DNA of 64,000 nucleotides from Phocaeicola sartorii JCM 17136 = DSM 21941 (GTDB lineage: Bacteria > Bacteroidota > Bacteroidia > Bacteroidales > Bacteroidaceae): contig NZ_BAKM01000005.1 in NCBI RefSeq assembly GCF_000614185.1, positions 62,001 through 126,000 on the forward strand, in the 5' to 3' direction. Numbering within the stretch: the first letter of the stretch is position 1; every line of letters starts with the position of its first letter. Shown here piece after piece: positions 55,517-64,000 of this stretch. The notes beneath the pieces were generated by a model. It was given only the letters and a program-made list of their open reading frames with translations. It searched no databases and was not told the origin of the DNA. A program made the position numbers and the translations under genes.

Positions 55517-56551
55517 TTAATGCTTCTTGGATAAACGGCGCAATAAATTTTTGTTAAGTTCAAACAGATGGCTGTGCCGGAAAGCGAAAGTTTCAGCTTT
55601 AGGCTTCATCCCACTGAATATTTCGGATATCTGCTGTAGGAGACTAAAAGGTTCGTTCTCTTTTTTTTTATCAGAAACGATGATGTTGAGTCCCTGTGGA
55701 ATCAACTCTACCTCGATGTCGTTTCCTCCCATGACCGGATCTCCGTCAAAATGCATTACTCCGGGTTTCGAACGATGTATTTTTATTTTTTTGGTGCGGA
55801 ATGTCTTGATCCGGCTGTTTTGGTCTATGGTCTTGTTGAAAAGCTGGAAAGACAGGGAGGGTACATCCAGAACAGTGAACGGCTCCAATATTGTGACATC
55901 CATCAAGCCATCGGTCAACGAGGCTTGTGGAGCGATATATGCGTTGTTTCCATATTGGGATGCATTGCCGCAGGCTATCAGGAAAGCTTTGTATTTTACC
56001 GTTCCTTCTTCATTTTCTATTTCATAAGTCTCTGGTTTGTAACTCAGACTCTCGTGCAAGGTGTTTTCCAGATAGGTCAGTAATCCGCGTTTGCCTGAAT
56101 CGGCGAACTTCAAACTGACAAACGCGTCAAAACCGACTCCGCATGTGCAGAAAAAGGGAATATTGTTTATTTTGCCGTAATCAATGCAGGCAACAGAACC
56201 TTCATTTATAATGTCAATGGCAGCTTTGGGTTCCATGGGAATTTGTAAATGACGTGCCAGTCCGTTTCCCGATCCGCATGGAATGATGCCCAACGCCGTA
56301 TCCGTATGTATCAGTGCACGTCCTATTTCGTTTATAGTCCCGTCTCCTCCAATTGCCACTACTATATCCACTTTTTCTCCGGCAGCTTCCGCGGCGATTT
56401 TTTCAGCATGGCCGGCATATTGCGTTTTGACAATCGTATAATCATAGAGGGCACGGTTTATACGTTCGTCAATCCATTGTAAGATGGATCTTTTCCCCTG
56501 TGTCCCCGAAATAGGATTAACGACAAATACAATTTTCTTTTTTGTGGTCAT
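55517..56551 (-). CDS. diacylglycerol-kinase-family lipid kinase
   Basis: Lipid kinase of 344 aa. The N-terminal catalytic domain has FVVNPISGTQGK, VAIGGDGTINEIGRAL and IPCGSGNGLARHL, all diagnostic of the DAG/sphingosine kinase superfamily. The C-terminal beta-sandwich ends with GDPVMGGNDIEVELIPQG. The lipid substrate cannot be read from the sequence. Because it is divergent from serine palmitoyltransferase, a sphingoid base or related lipid is a reasonable guess alongside diacylglycerol. Confidence 0.88.
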   Translation of the reverse strand: MTTKKKIVFVVNPISGTQGKRSILQWIDERINRALYDYTIVKTQYAGHAEKIAAEAAGEKVDIVVAIGGDGTINEIGRALIHTDTALGIIPCGSGNGLARHLQIPMEPKAAIDIINEGSVACIDYGKINNIPFFCTCGVGFDAFVSLKFADSGKRGLLTYLENTLHESLSYKPETYEIENEEGTVKYKAFLIACGNASQYGNNAYIAPQASLTDGLMDVTILEPFTVLDVPSLSFQLFNKTIDQNSRIKTFRTKKIKIHRSKPGVMHFDGDPVMGGNDIEVELIPQGLNIIVSDKKKENEPFSLLQQISEIFSGMKPKAETFAFRHSHLFELNKNLLRRLSKKH

Positions 56552-56586
56552 ACTTTTACTTTGGTAGTTTAGCTCTTTATTAAACG

Positions 56587-56594
56587 CAAAAGTA
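56587..56594 (-). promoter_or_regulatory. -7 element of the lipid kinase gene
   Basis: Minus-strand TACTTTTG matches TAnnTTTG, 36 bases before the start. Confidence 0.5.
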
Positions 56595-56688
56595 ATACAT
56601 TTTGTTTATAACTGCCCTAAATCCTAAAAGTTTTGATGTAACTAAATATTTTTTTTGAAAAAAAAGTACAACAGGTTGTAGAATTTAC

Positions 56689-56696
56689 TATCTTTG
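56689..56696 (+). promoter_or_regulatory. -7 element of spt
   Basis: TATCTTTG matches TAnnTTTG, giving a leader of about 100 bases. Confidence 0.55.
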
Positions 56697-56796
56697 CAGC
56701 CTGTTTTGACAGGAACACCTCGATAACAGAATGTATTAGTGAGTTTATATACATTATTTTAAAGTAGGCCGATGAGGCTTACATATACAATAGGAT

Positions 56797-57984
56797 ATGG
56801 GATTATTACAAGACAAGTTAAGTAAATTCAGATTGCCTCAACTATACATGGAAAGAGGCGTTTACCCTTATTTTCGTGAGATAGACAGCCATCAGGACAC
56901 AGAGGTTGTAATGGATGGTAAAAAGGTGCTGATGTTTGGCTCCAACTCATACATGGGGTTAACTTACGATGAACGGATTATCGAAGCAGCTATTGCTGCA
57001 ACCCGTAAATATGGTACAGGTTGTGCAGGTTCACGCTTCTTGAATGGTACGCTTGACCTACACGTCCAGTTAGAAAAGGAATTGGCGGAATTCGTAGGAA
57101 AAGATGATGCGTTAGTCTATTCTACCGGTTTTACGGTAAATGAAGGTGTGGTATCTTGCCTGACAGACCGCAATGATTACATTATCTGCGATGACCGTGA
57201 CCATGCTTCTATCGTGGACGGACGCCGCCTTTCTTTCTCCACTCAGCTGAAGTACAAACATAATGATATGGAGGCTCTTGAGAAAGAACTTCAGAAATGT
57301 AAACCGGAATCTGTAAAACTGATTGTGGTAGATGGTGTATTCTCTATGGAAGGTGATTTGGCGAACTTGCCTGAGATTGTCCGCTTGAAAGACAAATACA
57401 ACGCAAGCATCATGGTGGATGAAGCACATGGTTTGGGTGTGTTCGGCCGTGACGGACGAGGCGTGTGTGATCATTTTGGATTGACAGACCAGGTAGATGT
57501 TATCATGGGTACATTCTCAAAGTCACTGGCTTCTATCGGTGGTTTCGTGGCTGCGGATAAGGATACAATCAACTGGTTGCGCCACAATTCGCGTTCGTAT
57601 ATATTCTCTGCAAGTAATACTCCTGCAGCAACGGCTGCTGCACGTGCCGCACTTCATATCCTTAAGACTGAGCCCGAACGTCGTGAGAATTTGTGGAAGA
57701 TCACAAATTATGCTTTGGATTGTTTCCGTCAGGCTGGTTTTGAAATCGGTGATACAGAAAGTCCGATTATTCCACTTTATGTTCGTGATACGGACAAGAC
57801 ATTCGAAGTGACTAAGCTGGCATTTGACGAGGGTATATTTATCAATCCTGTTATTCCGCCCGCTTGTGCGCCACAAGATACTTTGGTACGTGTTGCTTTG
57901 ATGGCTACTCATACCAAGGAACAAGTTGACTATGCTGTGGATAAACTGACCAAGTGCTTTAAGAAGTTGGAAATCATTAAGTAA
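56797..57984 (+). CDS. spt: serine palmitoyltransferase-like alpha-oxoamine synthase
   Basis: PLP enzyme of 395 aa that condenses serine with a long-chain acyl-CoA to start sphingolipid synthesis. Bacteroides are among the few bacteria that do this. Visible are the start VLMFGSNSYMGLTYDERII, GTGCAGSRFLNGTLDLHVQL, MVDEAHGLGVFGRDGRG and the PLP lysine K242 in MGTFSKSLASIGGFV. The alpha-oxoamine synthase family also includes KBL and BioF. Length, the opening MGLLQDKLSK and the organism type favour SPT. It ends in a strong terminator. Confidence 0.87.
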   Translation: MGLLQDKLSKFRLPQLYMERGVYPYFREIDSHQDTEVVMDGKKVLMFGSNSYMGLTYDERIIEAAIAATRKYGTGCAGSRFLNGTLDLHVQLEKELAEFVGKDDALVYSTGFTVNEGVVSCLTDRNDYIICDDRDHASIVDGRRLSFSTQLKYKHNDMEALEKELQKCKPESVKLIVVDGVFSMEGDLANLPEIVRLKDKYNASIMVDEAHGLGVFGRDGRGVCDHFGLTDQVDVIMGTFSKSLASIGGFVAADKDTINWLRHNSRSYIFSASNTPAATAAARAALHILKTEPERRENLWKITNYALDCFRQAGFEIGDTESPIIPLYVRDTDKTFEVTKLAFDEGIFINPVIPPACAPQDTLVRVALMATHTKEQVDYAVDKLTKCFKKLEIIK

Positions 57985-57994
57985 GATATAAGAG

Positions 57995-58025
57995 AAGGTT
58001 GCCTGTTTGCAGGCAACCTTTTTTA
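57995..58025 (+). terminator. terminator after spt
   Basis: Perfect 11-base stem AAGGTTGCCTG / CAGGCAACCTT with a four-base loop and a T run. Confidence 0.9.
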
Positions 58026-58121
58026 TTGTCTCTAGTTGCAGGGATGATCCGGAATCACCCGTAAAAGCATGAAAAGGGCAACGGATCGGTATCTCACCCT
58101 ACACCGGAAAGTATACACTCC

Positions 58122-58203
58122 CACATGTACGTACGCATGAAGCTACACGAACGTATGTGTAGCTCTATACATACGTTCGTACAGCCTCATGCGTATGTAT
58201 GTG
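58122..58203. repeat. nested inverted repeat of ACGT-rich words
   Basis: The inner arms ACGAACGTATGT / ACATACGTTCGT are perfect around a ten-base loop. The outer arms (CACATGTACGTACGCATGA and its near-complement ending 58203) continue the stem with a few mismatches, giving an 82-base hairpin between spt and the ABC cluster. Confidence 0.75.
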
Positions 58204-58240
58204 AAATCCTGCACGTGCAGAAGTGTGTTTTTAACGTCGG

Positions 58241-60591
58241 CTATTCTGTTTTCAAACTATCCACCGGACTGATACGCGCACTGAAATAGCTATATATGGT
58301 CACCGTAATGATTGTGATTGCCGATACAATAAAAACTGGAGTAAGGAAATTCCATAATGTAACAGAAGTGCGGTACACAAATTGCTCCAACCAATGTTGC
58401 ATCAGCAACCATGCTACCGGAATGGCAACAAGGTATGCTATCAGTATCTGCCACAGAAAGGAACGGTTCAGCAACCATACAATGTCCCAATGGGAAGCAC
58501 CGTGCACTTTGCGGACGGCTATTTCACGAATACGGTGACGGACTGCGTACCATGAGATGCCGAATAAACCGAAACAAGTCAGTAACAATGCAATACACGA
58601 ATAACTGATAAGAATCTTTGAAAGCGTAATTACTTTATTATTACGTTGCATAAACTCTTTATGCATATCTATATAGTTGAATTCTTGGTCATCATTCATT
58701 CTTTTCCATAATTTTTCGATGGCTGCCAGTGTTTCTCCACGCTTTTCAGGTGCCAGCTTGATTTGCATGAACATGCCTTTCTGAGTTAACTTCTTTTCGG
58801 TTTCGATGGATATTTGTTGACCACCCACTTCTTCCTCCAGAGAGTTGAATGGAAAGTTCTCGAAAATACCTGCAATGGTGCTCAGTGAGTCTGAATAGTC
58901 ATCAAATTCATTCAGTTTATGACCTATTTTAGATGCATCAATATTCAGTAAACGGGCATAGTTCTCATTGATAAAAGCCGGATGACCATATTCTTGACGG
59001 GCTTTAGCAGGAGGTACTCCGGCAATTTGCCGGATGTGCATGGTTTGGAAGAAAGCGGTATCAGCAGGAATATGTACTATAAAATGATGTTGGATACTGC
59101 CGTCAGCTTGCCAGATGGGGAGTTCGCGCATCCAGCTGTAAAGCACTGAACTCATGGAAAGGCTCATTGATTCTATTCCGTCCATTTGCTTCATTTCTTG
59201 ATAAAGAGGCGACAAAGAAGACGTGCCGTTCCCTATTTCTATGGTATTTTCATAACGGTATGCACGGGATTTGATTAAATTCATCTGACCTTGGGCAAGT
59301 GTAGTGGCATACACTAATCCTATTGATAAGATGAATTGGAGGGTAACAAGGATCCATATAAGTTGTTGTTTTTTTCTTCCAGTATAAGTTTGACGGTACT
59401 CGTTCAATGTCTGTCCGGAGAGTTTATGGCTGATATACAGACCGGGAACAACTGCCATAAGAAAAATGAATGATAAAAGCAAAGGCAGGATTTGCCAGCT
59501 GAAGAAAAAAGAAAAGGAGAGATGCGCCGACAGCAGATTATTGAACCATGGCAGCAAGTCATTGATCAGCAATAACGACAACAGGAAAGCAAACCAGACG
59601 GTGAGTGCCGCATCAAGGAATAACTGGCTGCGGATCTCTTTTAATCGGGCTCCCATCAGTTTTTCTATATGTATCATCTTGAGCTGTTGCAAAGTACGTG
59701 AGAGGGTCAGATTGGTATAATTGAAGCAAGCGATGGTGAGCACCAGCAAGGCTGAAATCAGACTGATATAAAGCAATAATACATCACTGTGATGAAAAAG
59801 GACAATTGTTGCTGCTTGCTGTCCTTTCCTGTACTGAAGTACCACTCTTTTATCGGGTCAATGTAATATTGGGAACCCGGTACTAAGGCTGGAATCTTGT
59901 CGTTCTTTATTTTTTCCTGCAAAGCCAAGGATGATGCTCCCGGTTGTAGCTTTAATAATGCGGGACCTCCCCATGATTGACCGGTCATTCCTGTCAGTAA
60001 GTCAAAATGCAGAAAAGACTGTGGGCGATCTTCCAATATAGCCGCTACTTTATAATTTTTACGTTGACCCTCTTCATCGGTTATTTCAAGGATTTCTCCC
60101 ATGCCGGAATGATTGCCGAAAAGCCGTTGGGCAAATGTTTTGTCTAAAGCTACTTTGTCCGGGGTGGTGAGAACCTCTTTCAGACTTCCCTCCAAAGCTG
60201 TATAAGGAAAAAAATGGTTTAAAGTAGAGTCTGCGCTGATAAAAAGAAACTGCTTTATAGTTGTTTCATTGTATTTACAAAGATGGACCGGTATTCTGTT
60301 CACACGCAAAACATTTGTTATCTCAGCGTATCTTTCTTTTATTTGTGTGGTTGCGTCCGGGGTGGAGTAGGTTACTTTAATTCCCTCTTCCATAGGGGAA
60401 TCCTGGCGTAACATATAGATAAAGTCACGGTGGGCATTATGCTTTTCTACATTATATTCATGGATAAAAAAAGTGGTAAGCAGATTGGTGCATCCCAATC
60501 CTACAGTGAGGCTGAGTAATGAGATCAGAAAAAAGAGTTTGTTCCGCCACCAACTGCGGGCAATAAATTTGATATTCAGAAAGATATTCAT
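58241..60591 (-). CDS. MacB/FtsX-type ABC transporter permease, frameshifted near 59797
   Basis: Inner-membrane permease, about 783 aa if repaired. An N-terminal membrane helix (WWRNKLFFLISLLSLTVGLG) is followed by a MacB-like periplasmic domain and then membrane segments. A second such unit follows, ending IREIAVRKVHGASHWDIVWL with three final helices and ISPVDSLKTE. Such permeases use mechanotransmission rather than direct transport. ATG 60591 is chosen because the resulting N-terminus matches the paralogue at 63885. One A is missing on the plus strand in the A run 59795-59799. Adding it restores QLSFFHHSDVLLLYISL. Confidence 0.87.
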
Positions 60592-60644
60592 TTTACCGTA
60601 TTTTTTATAAAAGGGGCGGCTTAGCCACCCCAATGATAAGTTGC

Positions 60645-61318
60645 TTATATTTTCACTTCATTCACCACCTGCCCGTCAAACAAATTAATGGTTCTTCCTG
60701 CATAGCCGGAATCATGCTGGGAGTGGGTAACCATTACAATAGTCGTTCCTTCTTTATTCAATTCGCTCAATAGTTCCATTACTTCTTTACCATTTTTGGA
60801 ATCCAGGTTTCCGGTAGGTTCATCGGCTAGAATCAGTTTCGGATTGGCTACCACGGCACGGGCTATCGCTACACGCTGTTGCTGACCACCTGACAATTGC
60901 TGAGGGAAATGCTTTACACGATGGGAAATAGCCATGCGGTTCATCGCTTCTTCCACCCGTCGCTTGCGTTCTGCTGCCGGAATTCCCATATACAATAAAG
61001 GCAGTTCGATATTCTCGAACACGTTCAGTTCGTCAATCAGATTGAAGCTTTGGAAAACAAAGCCGATGACTCCTTTACGAAGGTTGGTGCGTTGGGATTC
61101 GGTAAATTTGGATACGTCTGTACCGTTCAGTTCATAGACTCCTCCTGTGGGATTATCCAACAAGCCAAGGATATTCAATAGGTGGATTTACCACAACCTG
61201 AAGGCCCCATGATGGCTACAAATTCGCCTTCTTTAATTTCTAAACTGACATTGTTGAGTGCCCAGGTTTCCACTTCTTCCGTCTTGAAAATCTTTTGTAA
61301 GTTAACTGTCTTGATCAT
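60645..61318 (-). CDS. ABC transporter ATP-binding protein (MacB/LolD-like), frameshifted near 61180
   Basis: Cytosolic ATPase, 224 aa if repaired. The start [20 protein letters not shown] and Walker [12 protein letters not shown] lie in the first frame. After the break come a Q-loop ([19 protein letters not shown]), the ABC signature [14 protein letters not shown], Walker [14 protein letters not shown] and the switch histidine in MVTHSQHD. One A is missing on the plus strand near 61180. Adding it restores [13 protein letters not shown]. It drives the permeases on either side. Confidence 0.92.
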
Positions 61319-61522
61319 AATAGTAAGTTTCTTATTAATTGTTAATTCTTTTATGCTTAATTATTCGGATCCAATCTGCCTCATATCTTCTAAAGATAAA
61401 CAGCAAGAATCATGCCGATGATATAGTTTCCTTGTTATCAATGAAATATGTATTCGTTCCCTTCCTCCGGAACGTGCGGTTATGCACAAATTATGTGCGA
61501 AAGAGCACACTGTATGTTCGTT

Positions 61523-63885
61523 TTATTCGTTCTTGATTACTTCCGCCGGATTCTCGTTGGCTGCTTTCCATACTCGCCGGGCTATGCTGAATATTATAAT
61601 CAATGCAATACCTGCAAATATAGAGATAAATGGGAAATAACCCATCTCCACTTGTCTGTTATATCCCTCGATCCATTTTTTCATGATCAGGTAGGAAATG
61701 GGAAAAGCAATGATGGACGCTGCAACCAGCAATAACAAGTATTCCTTGAGAAACATCCTGATAATTGTTTTTACTGTTGCGCCATTTACCTTGCGGATGG
61801 CAATCTCTTTGCGACGTTGTTCACAAGCAAGAGTAACCAAGGAGTATATTCCGAAAACGGAAATAATGATACATATCATGGATGCGAATTCCAGTAGTTT
61901 GTGCAAGGCATTTTCTGAACGTAAATAATCATCATATACTTCATCTTCGCTGAACAGGCGCAAAACTTTATCGGGATGTTCCTCTTGAACCATCTTTTCT
62001 ATCAGACGTTTGCATTCGGGCCAAGTCCCTTCTTTATACTTGAACAGAATACTGGCACGGAACCACATGTGCTTTTGTTTCTCTGTATTTATAAAAGCGG
62101 TATTCGGTATTTTGGTTGTAGGCGATTTGTAATGACAATCCTTTACGACACCTATGACAGTAAATGTTTCGTCAAAACCTTCCGGATAGATATGTTTTCC
62201 AATAGCTTCTTCGGTTTGCCAACCCAATGTATGGGCGGTTGATTCGGTAATCAGCATATCCGTAGCCAATGACTTTTCGGAAATCCATTCGCCGGAAAGA
62301 AGTGTCATGCCATAGAATTGACAAAACTCTCCGCTTGCATAGATCATGTCCAATGTTTCTTTTTCTTTGACCGGCTTGTCCAGTCCGTCCCTATTATTGA
62401 TTCCCATCACCATCATAGGCCCCGTGCCCACTAAGGATAATATTTCGGAGGAAGTATGTCCGTGACCATGGGCAGAGCAGCTATTTTACTGCTCCATGTA
62501 TTCATATCCACATTCATCCAGATAGAAATGCTGCCAATGTTATGGTGTATCATTCCCAGCTCTGTATGTTTCAGGAAATTCAACTGCTTATTGATGATTA
62601 CTGTAGAAGATATAATGGAAAGGCATACGGTTAATTGTACAATCATAGAAGTTGTACGGAACATATTCCCGTTTTGTCTTCCCTTGCCCGTTTCCAGAGA
62701 GGATTGCAACGTGCGTTTTTGGAATAGATAAATAGGAACCGTGGAAACGATGGAGGCAAGGATGGATATACCGGCAATGTATGCTAGTGATTCACTATAA
62801 ATGGCAGAACGCGAAAGGACAATACCTGCATAGTTTATGAATGCCGGCAATAATATTTCTATCAGCAGCATACCTATAAGGATGGATGAGACAAGGATCA
62901 TTGCATATTCTGTGAGCAACAATGCAATGATTGAACAATTGGGCGCTCCGTTCACCTTACGTAATGCCATCTCTTTTTGACGGGAACGGATACGATTGAC
63001 AAACAAGGTAAGGAAATTCACAAAGGCACAAATGATAATCAGGATGCCTACTACAGAGAAATACACAATATGATTGAACTTGATAATCACATCATTTTGA
63101 TGAGGAAAATCCTTGTCATAATGAAGTGAAGTGAGAGGTGTCAGAAAGAAAGTGGTTATTCCTGTTTCCCCATAAATATTTTTCTTCATTTCATCCGGAA
63201 AGTTTTGGTTCATTTTATGGGTCAGGGCCTTCACATCGGTATTTTTTTTCAGTTTTACTATAGCATTGAACAAATGAAAATCCCAACCTCTTCCATAATT
63301 GGTGTCACCAATAAAAGCATAGTGGAATGAAGAATGTTTGCTCCAATCTGATACAACGGCACATATCTTCTTTTTCTTTCTGTCCAGTTCTATTTCTTTT
63401 CCCAATGGATTCTCTTTGCCGAATAATTGTGTTGCCATTTCTTGTGTGATAGCAACTTCCTGGCTCTCGCGCAGCATGAAGTTTGTATTTCCATCCAACA
63501 CTTTTATATTCATCATCTGCATAAAAGTGCTGTCGGACGATGCCATATTTACTTCCAACCATTTATCGTTGTCCTTCAATTTGCACAACCTGATGTTGAA
63601 TACACTATATTCTTCAATCTCTGGATAATGACTCTTTAAATACTGTCCCAAGGGGTGGGGGATTCTGTGGGTCAATTTCCCTTTCTCGAAGGAATTGTTT
63701 ACTCTGACCGCATACATGCGTCCGGCATCTTGGTGAAATGCATCATAGGTCATTTCATAGTGTATCCAGTATGCAGACAGAGCAAAACATGCGAAGCCTA
63801 CAGCCAATCCCAGCATACTGATAACCGATTGTGTCTTATATTTAATCAGGTTTCTGAATGCTATCTTCAAATAGTGTGTTGTCAT
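61523..63885 (-). CDS. MacB/FtsX-type ABC transporter permease, frameshifted near 62433
   Basis: About 787 aa if repaired. The N-terminus HYLKIAFRNLIKYKTQSVIS with a first membrane helix, a MacB periplasmic domain and the MALRKVNGAPNCSIIALLL coupling-helix motif are in the first frame. A second half, which carries EIAIRKVNGATVKTIIRMFL, ends AANENPAEVIKNE. One A is missing on the plus strand at 62433-62434. It is a paralogue of the permease at 58241 and of the one cut by the window edge. About 200 bases separate it from the ATPase. Confidence 0.87.
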
Positions 63886-63900
63886 AATTAAATTATATTT

Positions 63901-64000
63901 TTATTCGTTCTTGATTACTTCCGCCGGATTCTCATTGGCCGCTTTCCACACACGCCAGCTGATTCCAGCTATGACTGTCAGAGCCAGCCCTAACAAAAAT
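63901..64000 (-). CDS. ABC transporter permease, C-terminal end only
   Basis: The last 32 codons of another FtsX-type permease, ending WRVWKAANENPAEVIKNE. The rest lies beyond the right edge. The final codons are nearly identical in DNA to the end of the permease at 61523, so the two genes are recent tandem paralogues. It is 15 bases upstream of the start of the next permease on the same strand. Confidence 0.82.
   Translation of the reverse strand, partial: FLLGLALTVIAGISWRVWKAANENPAEVIKNE

Overview
The window is chromosomal DNA from a Bacteroidales gut bacterium, most likely Bacteroides or Phocaeicola. I favour the P. vulgatus/dorei group, but that species call is a guess. The evidence is the recurrent Bacteroides-type -7 promoter element (TAnnTTTG), a serine palmitoyltransferase, a TamL-type lipoprotein Omp85, a DUF4296 lipoprotein, an HU-CCDC81/SPOR protein, a CcrA-like metallo-beta-lactamase, and many lipoproteins and MacB-like ABC permeases.

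Layout. 0-16.8 kb: end of KDPG aldolase, an M48 protease, an AraC regulator, ileS, a DksA-like gene, lspA, a DUF4296 lipoprotein, a TrmH methyltransferase, a TamL-like outer-membrane protein, three tandem tRNA-Lys genes, a WalJ-like hydrolase and uxaC. 17-24.8 kb: uxaB, a PH-domain protein, two tandem AraC regulators, a DXS-like enzyme and metF. 24.9-40.3 kb: an AspT-type transporter, then two convergent cobalamin gene runs (cobyrinate amidase, adenosyltransferase, cobQ, cobD, cbiB on +; cobU, cobT, cobS, cobC on -). Between them sits tRNA-Gly(CCC) carrying a 3.06-kb integrated remnant bounded by 34-bp direct repeats. It holds a truncated integrase, a HigBA toxin-antitoxin pair, a phage-like gene and an unknown gene. 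40.3-49.7 kb: ugd, lipoproteins, a 22-bp tandem-repeat region, a YdcF-GNAT fusion, a B1 metallo-beta-lactamase, a DEAD-box helicase, serB, a cysteine-less thioredoxin-like protein and a HAD phosphatase. 49.7-64 kb: lon-tgt-lptF/G operon, trmN6, a lipid kinase divergent from serine palmitoyltransferase, and a MacB-like ABC transporter cluster.

How genes fit together: eda, uxaC and uxaB belong to hexuronate breakdown. The cobalamin genes cover corrinoid amidation, adenosylation, aminopropanol attachment and nucleotide-loop assembly, but not corrin-ring synthesis. spt makes the sphingoid base, and the neighbouring kinase may act on a related lipid.

Data quality: thirteen genes are broken by exactly one missing base, and every missing base lies in a homopolymer run (1 to 7 bases remaining). 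Adding one base restores a full-length product of the usual family size in each case. This pattern fits uncorrected long-read or flow-based sequencing error far better than biology. I therefore give these genes as single CDS spans with the break noted. True remnants (integrase fragment, winged-helix fragment, outer-membrane receptor fragment) are listed as pseudogenes.
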